Below are positions 51,784-63,257 of a stretch of 64,000 nucleotides of DNA, in pieces. Position 1 is the first letter of the stretch. The number at the start of each line of letters is the position of its first letter. The translations under genes were made by a program, and so were the position numbers. This DNA comes from RPRB01 sp035543115. Its GTDB lineage: Bacteria > Myxococcota > Myxococcia > Myxococcales > Myxococcaceae. The notes beneath the pieces were generated by a model, which saw nothing but the letters and a program-made list of their open reading frames with translations, searched no databases and was not told the DNA's origin. The stretch is from the NCBI GenBank assembly GCA_035543115.1, contig DATKKF010000100.1, positions 26,740 to 90,739 on the forward strand, written 5' to 3'.

Positions 51784-53496
51784 ATGTCCGCCGTCGCCCT
51801 TCCACCCTCGCCCCCTGTCCCCCGGCCCCTGACGTCCGTGCCTGCCCGGCGCGAGCGCGTCCTCGTGCCCTGGCGACTGGGGGCCCTGACGCTCACCGGT
51901 CTCCTCGGCGCCGCGGCGTTTCCCATCGCCTTTCCGATCGGGCCTCGGCGCGAGCTGTTCGCCTCCGGGCTCCTCGAGCCCCTGGCGTTCGTCTGCCTCG
52001 TCCCGATGCTCCTCGCCATCCGGCGGCTCTCGCCCTGGCGGGCGTTTGGCGCCGGGATGCTCGCCGGCATGGTGTTCTTCACCGGCGCGTTCTGGTGGGT
52101 GAACGTGGCCATGGTGACGTTCGGCGGGATGCCGAACTGGCTCAGCATCCCCGCGCTCGAGCTGCTGGTGGCCTGGTGCGCGTTCCACTGGGCCATCGCC
52201 GCCGGCCTGCTGCGGCTCGTCGAGCGCGGCCTCGGCTGGAGCATGGGCTGGACGGTGGGCCCGGTGTGGATGGCCACCGAGCTGATGCGGAACTACTTCT
52301 GCTCGGGCTTTCCCTGGGCAAACCTCGGCTACACCCAGACACGGAACCTCTGGTTCCACCAGGTGGCCAGCCTGGGCGGCGTCTACGGCGTCGCGCTCGC
52401 GGTGGCGGTGGTGAACGGCGCGCTCTACGAGGGCTGGCGGTGGTGGCGGCTCCGGGAGCGTGCGGCGCCGCGGGTCCTGCTCGCCCTCGCCGCCGCGGTG
52501 CTGGTGCTCGGCCACGTCTACGGCGCGTTCCACGTCCGGGCGATGGACCGCGCCGCGGCCGCCGCACCCCGGGTCAAGACCGCGGTGGTCCAGGGCAACA
52601 TCGACCAGAAGCTCAAGATGTCCCGGGGCAGCTCGCGGGCGGCGACCATCCTCGGCCGCTACCTCCCGCCCACCGCCACCGCCGACGAAGGGGGCGCCGA
52701 GCTCATCGTCTGGCCCGAGGGCAGCTACCCGCTCGCGTTCCCCACCGGGGTGATGCGGCTCACCGACGCCGGGCTCCGCCAGGGGGGCTACCACGCCGGG
52801 CTCCTGCTCGGCGTGGACGTGTTCGACCCGAGGAACCTCCGCAAGGGGAACGAGAACGCGGCCTTCCTGCTCGATCCCACGCTGGGCATCGCCCACCACT
52901 ACGTGAAGAACCACCTGGTGCCGTTCGGCGAGTACGTGCCCTTGCGGCTGGACGAGGTGCTCGGCATCGGCAACATCGTCGGGGCGAGCTTCGCCCCCGG
53001 AACAGACCTCTCCCCGGCGGTGCTGCGCCGGCCCGACGCCCCTCCGGTCCGGCTGGGCATCGAGATCTGCTTCGACGCCATCTTCCCGGAGATCTCCCGC
53101 ACCTACGCCCGGAACGGCGCCCAGGTGCTGGTGAACATGACCAACGACGCCTGGTACGGCTTCAGCTCGGCACCGTTCCAGTTCCTCCACATGGTCGCGA
53201 CCCGGGCGGTGGAGACGGGGAGGCCGGTGGCCCGCGCGGCGAACACCGGGGTGAGCGCGTTCATCGATCCAGTGGGCCGGGTGTTCGACGCGACCGAGGT
53301 GGGCATCGTCCCCAGTGACCAGCTCTCGGTCTCGGCTGCCGAGCTGACCGGCCCGGAGTGGCGGATGGCGGAGCTCCCCCTCCTGGAGGGCAGCACGCCG
53401 TACGTTGTCATCGGTGACGTTCCCGCGTACCTTGCCGCGCTCTTCGCCGGGCTCTCGGGGCTGGTGGCCCTGGTTCGCCTCCGCCGGCACTCCTGA
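51784..53496 (+). CDS. lnt: Apolipoprotein N-acyltransferase
   Basis: A 570-residue inner-membrane enzyme that N-acylates outer-membrane lipoproteins. About eight membrane helices in the first 240 residues precede a nitrilase-fold domain with the Glu-Lys-Cys triad: WPEGSYPLAF, KNHLVPFGEYVP and ICFDAIFPE. The C-terminal membrane helix and ending RLRRHS are typical. It matches the lipoprotein genes seen here (lptE, Lol system). Length is slightly above the E. coli enzyme, owing to a longer N-terminus. Confidence 0.95.
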   Translation: MSAVALPPSPPVPRPLTSVPARRERVLVPWRLGALTLTGLLGAAAFPIAFPIGPRRELFASGLLEPLAFVCLVPMLLAIRRLSPWRAFGAGMLAGMVFFTGAFWWVNVAMVTFGGMPNWLSIPALELLVAWCAFHWAIAAGLLRLVERGLGWSMGWTVGPVWMATELMRNYFCSGFPWANLGYTQTRNLWFHQVASLGGVYGVALAVAVVNGALYEGWRWWRLRERAAPRVLLALAAAVLVLGHVYGAFHVRAMDRAAAAAPRVKTAVVQGNIDQKLKMSRGSSRAATILGRYLPPTATADEGGAELIVWPEGSYPLAFPTGVMRLTDAGLRQGGYHAGLLLGVDVFDPRNLRKGNENAAFLLDPTLGIAHHYVKNHLVPFGEYVPLRLDEVLGIGNIVGASFAPGTDLSPAVLRRPDAPPVRLGIEICFDAIFPEISRTYARNGAQVLVNMTNDAWYGFSSAPFQFLHMVATRAVETGRPVARAANTGVSAFIDPVGRVFDATEVGIVPSDQLSVSAAELTGPEWRMAELPLLEGSTPYVVIGDVPAYLAALFAGLSGLVALVRLRRHS

Positions 53497-53500
53497 CTCC

Positions 53501-54620
53501 ATGCCCATCGACGCGACGGAACGAATCGGCTCCCTGCAGGCGCGCCTGGACGCGCTCCGGGGGCATCTTTGACCTCGACCGCAAGCGGTCGCGCATCGCG
53601 CTGATCGACCGGGACGCCGGCCAGCCCGACTTCTGGAACGACCAGGCCAAGGCGCAAGGCCTCCTCAAGGAGAAGGCGGCCCTGGTCGCGCAGGTGGAGG
53701 GGTTCGAGCGCGTCGACCGGGCGCTGGACGACGCTCGCACCTTGCTCGAGCTGGCCGCCGAGGCCGGTGACGACGACGCCCGCGCCGAGGCCGAGGCTTC
53801 GCTCGACGCCGTGGAGCGGGAGGTGGAGAGGCTCGAGCTGCAGCGGATGCTCTCCGGCGAGAACGACCACGCCAACGCCTACATGGAGATCAACGCCGGC
53901 GCCGGCGGCACCGAGTCCATGGACTGGGCGGCGATGCTGCTCCGCATGTATTCCAGATATTCGGAGGCGAAGGGCTGGACGGTGGAGATCAACGACTTCG
54001 TGGCCGGCGAGGAGGCAGGCCTGAAGAACGTCTCGATCAAGGTCACCGGCGAGAACGCCTACGGGTACCTCAAGGCGGAGAACGGCGTGCACCGCCTGGT
54101 GCGCATCAGCCCCTTCGACGCCAACGCGCGCCGTCAGACGTCCTTCGCCTCGGTCACCGTCTATCCCGAGGTGGACGACGACATCGTCATCGACATCCCG
54201 GAGAAGGACGTCCGGGTCGACGTGTACCGGGCGAGCGGGGCGGGGGGCCAGAAGGTCAACAAGACCTCGTCCGCGGTCCGGCTCACGCACGTTCCCACCG
54301 GCATCACCGTCGCCATGCAGAACGAGCGCAGCCAGCACGCCAACCGGGACATGGCCTGGAAGATCCTCCGCTCGCGGCTGTACGACCTCGAGCTGCAGAA
54401 GCGGAACCAGGCCCGCGACGAGGCCGAGTCGCAGAAGAAGGACATCGCCTTCGGCTCGCAGATCCGCAGCTACGTGCTCGCCCCCTACCGGCTGGTGAAG
54501 GACCTCCGGACCGGGGTGGAGACGGGCAACGTGGACGCGGTGCTGGATGGCCAGCTGGACGACTTCATCACCGCCCAGCTGCTGGGCGTGAAGAACCCCA
54601 ACCGGGCCGTTCCGGAGTAG
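53501..54620 (+). CDS. prfB: Peptide chain release factor 2, expressed through a +1 programmed frameshift
   Basis: RF2 reading UGA and UAA stops. The ATG at 53501 opens a 23-codon frame ending CTT TGA at 53567-53572; a +1 slip on CTT lets the ribosome continue with GAC at 53571 for 349 more residues (total 372). The second frame holds the SPF anticodon motif (RISPFDANARRQTSF) and the GGQ catalytic loop (SGAGGQKVNKTSSAV). Translation of UGA at the slip site senses RF2 level and autoregulates synthesis. It is not a pseudogene. lysS follows 17 bases later. Confidence 0.95.
53559..53573 (+). promoter_or_regulatory. Programmed +1 frameshift site of prfB
   Basis: An internal Shine-Dalgarno-like GGGGG (53559-53563) stands 3 bases before the slippery CTT TGA C. 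This matches the conserved bacterial RF2 element, in which peptidyl-tRNA(Leu) slips from CUU to UUU and the UGA is a slow stop that RF2 itself must read. Position after codon 23 fits the usual 20-30 codon leader. Confidence 0.93.
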
Positions 54621-54637
54621 GAGAGGCCTCCAAGACC

Positions 54638-56151
<1,514 letters not shown>

Positions 56152-56152
<1 letters not shown>

Positions 56153-58494
56153 TGGACGAGCCCCTCGCGCTCGGCGCCGGGGCCCCCGTCCGGCCCCACG
56201 CCCGGTGGGTGCTCCGTGGCGTGGGCGCGGCGCTGGTGCTCACCGGCGCGATCCTCGCCGCGGTGGAGCTGGGGCGCGCGGGGGCGTGGGGACCGGTGCT
56301 GGCCTGGCTCGGCCTGGACGCGTTCGGCTGGGGTCCGCTGGTGGGGGCGGTGAAGGGCGTGCTCGAGGCCCGCCGGGCGGCAGCTCCGGCCCCCGGGGTC
56401 TGGCTGCTCGGCCCGGCCGGGGCGGCCTGGCTCGTCGGCTGGGCGCTGGTGGCGCTGGGGAGCGCGCGCAGGCCCGAGGCCGAGCCGGTGGTCGCCGAGG
56501 CGGCCGGGACGGCGCTCTCCTCGCCGCTCGCCGGCTGGCGCGACTTCCACCTCGGCACCCTGGCGGCCTACGGGGTGGGCATCCTCGGGTCCGAGCTGGT
56601 CCTGGTGCTGCTCCAGACCGCGCTGGCCTCCGCCTCGCGCGGGGTGGGATGGGGTCCGCCGGCGGCCTTCGGCGTGGCGCTCACCGCCGCGGCGGGGGTG
56701 GCGTTCGTCGGCGGGTTCGTGGGCGCGGCGCGGGCGCGCAAGCTGTCCGCGCCCGAGGCGACCATCGCCGTCCTCTACCTCGGGGTACCGCTGCCGGCGC
56801 TGCTCACCGTGCTCCCGTCGGTCCCGGCGCTCGACGCGACGCTGGGTCCGAGGTTCCGGGAGATCATCTACCTGGCCAACCTGCTCGGCCGGCCCGAGCT
56901 CGGGTACTGGCTGGTGTTCAGCCTGCTGGTGCTGGCCCTCACCCTGGGCATCCTGACCGGGTTCGTGGCCAACGCCTCGGGCCGGCTGGACGTGCGCACC
57001 GGGTTCGAGCTGTTCGTCGCCCGCCGGCACGTGCACGTGTTCCGCCCGCGGCTGCTGCTGGGCGGACTGGCGGTGCTGTTGCTCGGCATCATCCCCCCGC
57101 TCATCGTCCTCGGCATCCTCCGGGCGGCGGACGCGGCGGTGGAGCGGACCCGCATCCGCGAGCTGGGGCGGCGTGACCCGCTGGCCGCGGCCAAGGCGCT
57201 GCACGAGGCCCAGGAGCGCAGCCAGTCCCCCACCGAGATGATGACCGCGCTGAGCGTCGGCGGGGTGGGGGTGGGGGTGATGGCGCTGATCATCGTCCTC
57301 AGCGTGATGAGCGGCTTCGAGGTCGACCTCCAGAAGAAGATCCTCGGCACCAACGCCCACGTGGTGGTGCTCAAGTACGGCGACCCGCAGGCAGGGATGC
57401 CCGAATACCCCGAGGTGATGAAGAAGGTCGCGGGGGTCCCGGGCGTCATCGGCGAGACCCCGTTCCTGCTGGGACAGGTGATGGTGGCCAGCGAGGCCAA
57501 CGTGGACGGGGCGATCATCAAGGGCGTCGACCCGGCCACCACCGGCCAGGTGACCGATCTCCCGAAGAACGTGCTGCCGGGCGGCGACATCCGCTGGCTC
57601 GCCCACCCCGAGGACATCCCGGTGCGCACCCGCTACAGGATGGATGGGCCGAAGGACGACGACGTCATCCAAACCCCGAAGGATGCCCCCACCGGCCCGC
57701 CGCTTCCGGGCATCCTGCTCGGCCGAGAGCTGGCCGCGAGTCTCCGTGTCCTGGTGGGGGACCCGGTGACGGTGGTCTCGCCGCTGGGGGGCGGAATGGG
57801 GCCCTCGGGGCCCATCCCCAAGTCGAAGGCCTTCAGGGTGGCCGGCATCTTCTACACGGGAATGTTCGAGTACGACTCGAAGTTCGTCTACGTCGGCCTG
57901 CAGGCGGCCGAGTCCTTCTTCGGGATTCCCGGGGCCACGGGGATCGAGCTCAAGGTCAAGGACGTGGACGACGCCCGGCGCATCGCCTCGACCGTGCTCA
58001 ACGCCCTGGAGGGGTACCCCTACCGCACCAAGGACTGGGGCGAGATGAACCGCAACCTCTTCTCCGCCCTGCGTCTGGAGAAGCTGGTGATGGGCATCAT
58101 CCTCTCCATCATCGTGGTGGTGGCCGCGGGGCTGATCGTGGCCACGGTGACCATGCTGGTGCTGGAGAAGCGCAAGGAGATCTCCGTCCTCAAGGCGCTC
58201 GGGGTCCCGCAGGGCGGCATCGTGAAGATCTTCCTCGCCGAGGGCCTGCAGATCGGCGTCGCCGGGGGCCTGCTCGGGCTCATCTCCGGCCTGGCCTGGT
58301 GCCTCTTCATAGAGAGGGTGGGGCTCCGGCTGGATCCGGAGGTCTATTACATCCCGTCCTTGCCGGTGAAGGTCGAGCCGCTGCAGACCGCGCTCACCGT
58401 GCTGATCGCCATCCTGGTCACCTACCTCGCGTCGATCTATCCCGCGCTGCGCGCCTCGCGCGTCGAGCCGGTGGAAGGCCTGAAGGGAGAGTAG
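56152..58494 (+). CDS. LolC/E-type lipoprotein-release permease with a long membrane-helix extension
   Basis: A 780-residue protein. The C-terminal part (from about 285) matches LolC: FELFVARRHVHVF, ALSVGGVGVGVMALIIVLSVMSGFE, and the final MEKRKEISVLKALGVPQGGIVKIF-type FtsX helices. An extra 60-residue stretch with one more helix interrupts the first part of the core (about 298-360). Residues 1-284 carry about seven hydrophobic helices without recognised family. Ordinary LolC is about 400 residues. The LolC core would release lipoproteins with the ATPase LolD, encoded 8 bases after. The gene is translationally coupled to lysS. Confidence 0.85.
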
Positions 58495-58502
58495 GGCGAC
58501 CC

Positions 58503-59177
58503 GTGGCCTTCATCGAGATCCGCGAGCTGTCCAAGAGCTACTGGCTGCACGGCAAGCGCATCGACGTGCTGCGCGGCCTCTCGCTGGACATCGAGCGCGG
58601 CGAGCTGGTCAGCCTGGTGGGGGCCTCGGGCTCGGGCAAGAGCACCTTCCTCCACGTCCTCGGCACGCTCGATGCGCCGGTGGCGGGCACCATGGCGGTG
58701 GATGGGCTGGACGTGCTCGCGCTGGCGGATGCCGACCTGGCCCGCTTCCGCAACCGGACGGTGGGGTTCGTCTTCCAGAGCCACTACCTGCTCCCGGAGT
58801 TCACCGCGCTGGAGAACGTGGCCATCCCCGCGCTGGTGCAGCGGATGGAGCGCTCGGCCGCGCTGCGGCGCGCCCGGGGGTTGCTGGAGCGGGTGGGGCT
58901 GGGTTCCCGGGTGGATCACCGTCCGGGCGAGCTGTCGGGTGGGGAGGCGCAGCGGGTGGCGCTGGCGCGGGCACTGGTGCTCGAGCCGGCCCTGCTGCTG
59001 GCCGACGAGCCCACCGGCAACCTCGACCCGGTGACCGGCGAGGGCATTCATCAGGTCCTGAGAGAGGTGAACCGCGACCTGGGCATCACGGCCGTGGTGG
59101 TGACCCACAACGAGGCGCTGGCCCGCTCGATGCCGCGGAGGCTTCGGCTCGCCGGGGGCAAGGTCGAGCCGGCGTAG
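58503..59177 (+). CDS. lolD: Lipoprotein-releasing ABC transporter ATPase LolD
   Basis: A 224-residue ABC ATPase. Walker A GASGSGKST, Q-loop FVFQSHYLLPEF, signature LSGGEAQRVALARAL, Walker B LLLADEPTGNLD and the switch His (VVTHNEAL) are all present. The Q-loop sequence YLLPEFTALENV is typical of LolD/MacB-type ATPases. The GTG start at 58503 directly follows the LolC-type gene and gives AFIEIRELSKSY. It should power release of lipoproteins from the inner membrane. Confidence 0.93.
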   Translation: MAFIEIRELSKSYWLHGKRIDVLRGLSLDIERGELVSLVGASGSGKSTFLHVLGTLDAPVAGTMAVDGLDVLALADADLARFRNRTVGFVFQSHYLLPEFTALENVAIPALVQRMERSAALRRARGLLERVGLGSRVDHRPGELSGGEAQRVALARALVLEPALLLADEPTGNLDPVTGEGIHQVLREVNRDLGITAVVVTHNEALARSMPRRLRLAGGKVEPA

Positions 59178-59255
59178 AGCTTTTCACCATTGTCCCTCTC
59201 CTCCTCCCTCCCCTACAGTGCGCGCCCTTCCAACGGCCGCCGCTCCTCGACGAGG

Positions 59256-61784
59256 TTGAACGTTTCCGCACGCAAGACGACCGCCACCTGGCTCCTGGCC
59301 GCCGCCCTGCTCGTGCTCGTCCTCCCCGCCGCCTCGCGCGGTCAGGCAGTCGACGGGGGCACGCCCGCGCCGGCCCAGCCGCCGGGAACCGCGCAGAGCG
59401 CGGCGCCGGCCAGCCCCGAGGCCGCCGCCGGGAGTGCCGCTGCGCCCGATGCCGGCACCCCGGCCTCGGGGGCGCTGGCCGACGTCCCGGTGCCGAGCGG
59501 CTCCGACGTCATCACCGAGATCCGGATCGAGGGGAACCGGCGAGTCGAGCCGGAGGTGATCAAGCGCGCGCTGAAGAACAAGCTCGGCCGCCCCTTCGAC
59601 CCGTCGCTCACCGGCGCCGACATCCAGTCGCTCTGGAGCCTGGGCTACTTCCAGGACATCCAGCTACTCACCCAGCGGCTCCCCGCCGGCGGCATCGCCT
59701 ACGTGGTGCGGGTGGTGGAGCGGCCCTCGATTCGCCAGTGGCTCCTGCAGGGGAACGAGGAGCTGAACAAGGACGACTTCAAGGACACCATCGACCTCAA
59801 GCCGTACCAGATCCTCGACCTGGACGCGGTGAGGCGGAACGTCAAGAAGATCCAGGAGAAGTACGTCGAGAAGGGCTTCTTCCTCGCCGAGGTGACCCAC
59901 AAGATCACCCCGGTCCCGGGCACCAACCAGGCCGACGTGGTGTTCGTGATCAACGAGCACGCCAAGGTGATGGTGAAGCAGGTGAACCTCATCGGCACCG
60001 ACAAGGTCTCGGCCGACGAGCTCAAGGCGCTGATGATCACCCGCGAGGGGAACTTCTTCGGATTTCTCACCGGGGAGGGCACCTTCCGCGAGGAGGCCTT
60101 CCAGCGCGATCTGGCGATCATCGAGGCCGCCTACTACGACCGCGGCTTCCTCAACGTGAAGGTGGAGAAGCCCACCGTCGCGCTCTCGCCCGACAAGCGG
60201 CTCATCTACATCACGGTGAAGATCACCGAGGGCGAGCAGTACCGCATCTCGAGCATCGACTTCTCGGGCGACCTGATCGTCCCCAAGGACCGGCTGTTCG
60301 CGGTGCTCGAGTCGCGCAGGGGCGACTACTTCAGCCGGGCCAAGGTCCTGAAGGACGACCAGTCGCTGGCGGACATCTACCAGGACCAGGGCTACGCCTA
60401 CGCCAACTTCAACCCCGAGACCTCGGTCAACGCCCAGGAGCGCACGGTGGCGCTCGACTTCCGGGTGGAGAAGGGGAAGCTCCAGACCATCGACCGGATC
60501 GAGATCACCGGGAACACCAAGACCCGGGACAAGGTCATCCGGCGCGAGCTGCGGATCTACGAGGGTGACCTCTTCTCGGGCAGTGGCCTTCGGCGGAGCA
60601 AGGAGCGAGTCACCGCGCTCGGCTTCTTCGAGACGGTGGAGATCACCTACAAGCCCGGCCGCGACGACAGCCACGTGGTGGTCACGGTCGAGGTGAAGGA
60701 GAAGAGCACCGGCAGCTTCCAGGTGGGCTTCGGCTTCAGCTCGGTGGAGAGCTTCATCTTCACCGCCCAGGTCACCCAGAACAACTTCCTCGGGTGGGGG
60801 CAGACGGTGTCGGTCTCCGCCCAGCTGAGCAGCCTGCGGCAGCTGATACAGCTCTCGTTCTACGACCCGTACTTCTTCGACAGCGACTGGATCTTCTCCT
60901 TCGACATCTACCGCACCCAGATCGACCAGTTCGACTTCACCCGCCAGGCGCTGGGCGGCTCGATGGGGCTCGGCTACCACATCTGGGACGACCTGATCGC
61001 CAGCGTGGGGTACACCCGCGAGTGGGTGGAGGCGTCGCCGGGCGGCACCGGGACCGGCCCCAACGCCGGGGTGATCAATACCAACACCGTGCCGCTCTAC
61101 GGGCGCTTCCGCATCGGCACCCAGGTCACCTCCGCGATGCGGTTCACCCTGGCCTGGGACCGGCGTGACAACCGGCTCTTCCCGAGCAGGGGCTTCTACC
61201 AGTTCGCCTCGGCGGAGTTCGCCCCGGACTTCCTCGGGGGCGACCTGAACTACGCCCGCTACACGTTGTTCTCGCGCTTCTACTTCTCGCTGCCCCTGGG
61301 GGCGGTGTTCAAGACCAACGTCACCGTCGGGTACATCGCCAACCTGGACTCCACTCGCCCGCTCCCGGTCTCCGAGCTCTACTACCTGGGCGGGATCAAC
61401 ACGGTCCGCGGCTACGCGCTGAGCTCGATCTCCCCGACCATCGAGGTGCCGACCTGCAACCGGCCCGACTGCCCCACGACCAACTTCGTGGTCGGCGGCA
61501 ACAAGCAGTTCGTCCTCAACCTCGAGCTGGAGTTCCCGATCGTGCCCAAGGTCGGCGTCAAGGGCGTGGTCTTCGTCGACGCGGGCAACGCCTTCGCGGT
61601 GAACGCCAGCTTCTTCGAAGACAAACAACACTCACTTCCGCTGGGACTGTTCTGGTCCACCGGCTTCGGGATTCGCTGGTTCTCGCCGGTCGGTCCGCTA
61701 CGATTCGAGTGGGGCATTCCACTCACCCGAAGACCGATCGACGACCCAATCCTCTTCGAGTTCACGATCGGCAACTCCTTCTAG
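59256..61784 (+). CDS. bamA: Outer-membrane protein assembly factor BamA
   Basis: An 842-residue outer-membrane protein. After a signal peptide (about 25 residues from the TTG at 59256), an Ala/Pro/Gly-rich linker precedes five POTRA domains; EIRIEGNRRVEPEVIKRAL marks the first and KLQTIDRIEITGNTKTRDKVIRREL the last. The C-terminal barrel begins near SFQVGFGFSSVESF and ends with the Phe (IGNSF) recognised by Bam. RGFYQF and VRGY motifs are present. An earlier TTG at 59190 is in frame. The order lolC-lolD-bamA groups envelope assembly genes. Confidence 0.95.
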   Translation: MNVSARKTTATWLLAAALLVLVLPAASRGQAVDGGTPAPAQPPGTAQSAAPASPEAAAGSAAAPDAGTPASGALADVPVPSGSDVITEIRIEGNRRVEPEVIKRALKNKLGRPFDPSLTGADIQSLWSLGYFQDIQLLTQRLPAGGIAYVVRVVERPSIRQWLLQGNEELNKDDFKDTIDLKPYQILDLDAVRRNVKKIQEKYVEKGFFLAEVTHKITPVPGTNQADVVFVINEHAKVMVKQVNLIGTDKVSADELKALMITREGNFFGFLTGEGTFREEAFQRDLAIIEAAYYDRGFLNVKVEKPTVALSPDKRLIYITVKITEGEQYRISSIDFSGDLIVPKDRLFAVLESRRGDYFSRAKVLKDDQSLADIYQDQGYAYANFNPETSVNAQERTVALDFRVEKGKLQTIDRIEITGNTKTRDKVIRRELRIYEGDLFSGSGLRRSKERVTALGFFETVEITYKPGRDDSHVVVTVEVKEKSTGSFQVGFGFSSVESFIFTAQVTQNNFLGWGQTVSVSAQLSSLRQLIQLSFYDPYFFDSDWIFSFDIYRTQIDQFDFTRQALGGSMGLGYHIWDDLIASVGYTREWVEASPGGTGTGPNAGVINTNTVPLYGRFRIGTQVTSAMRFTLAWDRRDNRLFPSRGFYQFASAEFAPDFLGGDLNYARYTLFSRFYFSLPLGAVFKTNVTVGYIANLDSTRPLPVSELYYLGGINTVRGYALSSISPTIEVPTCNRPDCPTTNFVVGGNKQFVLNLELEFPIVPKVGVKGVVFVDAGNAFAVNASFFEDKQHSLPLGLFWSTGFGIRWFSPVGPLRFEWGIPLTRRPIDDPILFEFTIGNSF

Positions 61785-61797
61785 GAGGGGGTCTGCG

Positions 61798-62916
61798 ATG
61801 CGAATCGCGGTGGTACGGGAGACCGCGCCCGGGGAAGCCCGGGTGGCGCTCGTCCCCGAGGTAGTGCAGCGGCTCACGAAGGCCGGACATCAGATCTCGC
61901 TCGAGCGCGGCGCAGGGCTCGCCGCCGGCTCGACCGACGCCGACTACGAGAGGGCCGGCGCGCGGGTCCTCCCCTCACGCGCCGAGGCGTTCAGCGGCGC
62001 GGAGCTCTGGGCGCGGGTCCGGCGGCCCACTGCTGCCGAGCTGGGGGAGCCCCCCGAGGGGGCGACCGTCGTCTCGATGCTCGGGGTCGAGCCGCCGGAC
62101 GCGCTCCTCCCCGCGCTGGGGGCCCGGCGGCTGACCTTCCTCGGACTGGAGCGGGTGCCGCGCATCACCCGGGCCCAGTCGATGGACGTCCTCAGCTCCC
62201 AGGCCACGGTGGCCGGCTACAAGGCGGTGCTCCTCGGGGCCGCCGAGCTGGGCAAGCTGCTCCCGATGCTGACCACCGCCGCGGGGACGCTCGTCCCGTC
62301 GAAGGTGCTGGTGCTCGGCGCGGGGGTCGCGGGGCTCCAGGCCATCGCCACCGCGCGGAGGCTCGGGGCGGTGGTGGCCGGGTTCGACGTCCGGCCCGCC
62401 GCCAGGGAACAGGTGCTGAGCCTCGGGGCGACCTTCGTCGGTCCGGAGGTGTCCGCCGACGCCGAGGGGGCAGGCGGCTACGCCCGGGCGCAGACCGCGG
62501 AGGAGGAGGCGCAGACCCGGGCCGCGCTGGCCGCGGCCATCCCCCAGCAGGATCTGCTCATCTGCACCGCGCAGGTGCCGGGGAGGCGGGCGCCGGTGCT
62601 GGTCGACGGCAGGGCGCTGGCCACGCTCCGGACGGGGTCGGTGGTGGTGGACCTGGCGGCGGAGACCGGCGGAAACGTCGAGGGGACGAGGGCCGGCGAG
62701 CGGGTGGTGGTGGGCGGGGTGGTGGTCCTTGGCCCGGTGCAGCTCGCGGCCACGGTGCCCCTGCATGCGAGCCAGATGTTCGCCCGCAACGTGCTGACCT
62801 TGGTCCAGCACCTCTCCACCAAGGAGGGGGCGCTGAAGATCGATCCGGAGGACGAGATCACCAGGGCGATGCTGGTCACCTTGAACGGGCAGGTGCCGGG
62901 AGGGAGCGGACGGTGA
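61798..62916 (+). CDS. pntAA: NAD(P) transhydrogenase alpha subunit, part 1 (PntAA)
   Basis: A 372-residue soluble NAD(H)-binding subunit of proton-pumping transhydrogenase. It has the RIAVVRETAPGEARVALVPE N-terminus, QSMDVLSSQATVAGYKAVL and the Rossmann loop VLVLGAGVAGLQAIATARRLGA. The alpha subunit is split in two here (PntAA, PntAB), as in many proteobacteria; E. coli has one PntA. It makes NADPH at the expense of the proton gradient. A 4-base GTGA overlap couples it to pntAB. GGAGGG lies about 9 bases before the ATG. Confidence 0.95.
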   Translation: MRIAVVRETAPGEARVALVPEVVQRLTKAGHQISLERGAGLAAGSTDADYERAGARVLPSRAEAFSGAELWARVRRPTAAELGEPPEGATVVSMLGVEPPDALLPALGARRLTFLGLERVPRITRAQSMDVLSSQATVAGYKAVLLGAAELGKLLPMLTTAAGTLVPSKVLVLGAGVAGLQAIATARRLGAVVAGFDVRPAAREQVLSLGATFVGPEVSADAEGAGGYARAQTAEEEAQTRAALAAAIPQQDLLICTAQVPGRRAPVLVDGRALATLRTGSVVVDLAAETGGNVEGTRAGERVVVGGVVVLGPVQLAATVPLHASQMFARNVLTLVQHLSTKEGALKIDPEDEITRAMLVTLNGQVPGGSGR

Positions 62917-63257
62917 TCAGCATCATCGAGCTGTACGTGTTCGTGCTCGCCGCGTTCGTGGGGTTCCAGGTCATCACCCGCGTCCCGCCGCTCCTTCATA
63001 CACCGCTGATGTCGGCGACCAACGCCATCTCCGGCATCAGCCTGGTGGGCTCGCTGGTGCTCGCCGGTGCCAACCGGGACAGCGTGTCGAACTGGCTGGG
63101 ATTCATCGCGGTCACCGCCGCCAGCATCAACGTGGTGGGCGGCTTCCTCATCACCGACCGGATGCTGAAGATGTTCCGCCGGGAGCCGAGGCCGGAGCTT
63201 GCCGCCCCTGGGGCGAAGGTGGAGAAGGCCGGCCAGCGTGGAGGCGGGTCCCGATGA
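62913..63257 (+). CDS. pntAB: NAD(P) transhydrogenase alpha subunit, part 2 (PntAB)
   Basis: A 114-residue membrane subunit with three hydrophobic helices: ELYVFVLAAFVGFQVI, LMSATNAISGISLVGSLVL and FIAVTAASINVVGGFLI. The TPLMSATNAISG and FLITDRMLKMF motifs are standard for PntAB. It starts at a GTG overlapping pntAA and overlaps pntB at its end. The C-terminal tail is charged and Gly-rich. Confidence 0.95.
   Translation: MISIIELYVFVLAAFVGFQVITRVPPLLHTPLMSATNAISGISLVGSLVLAGANRDSVSNWLGFIAVTAASINVVGGFLITDRMLKMFRREPRPELAAPGAKVEKAGQRGGGSR

Noticed and set aside
53501..53572. prfB as a pseudogene because of TGA after 23 codons
   Set aside because: The stop is inside the conserved RF2 frameshift element and the frame resumes at +1 with full RF2 motifs.
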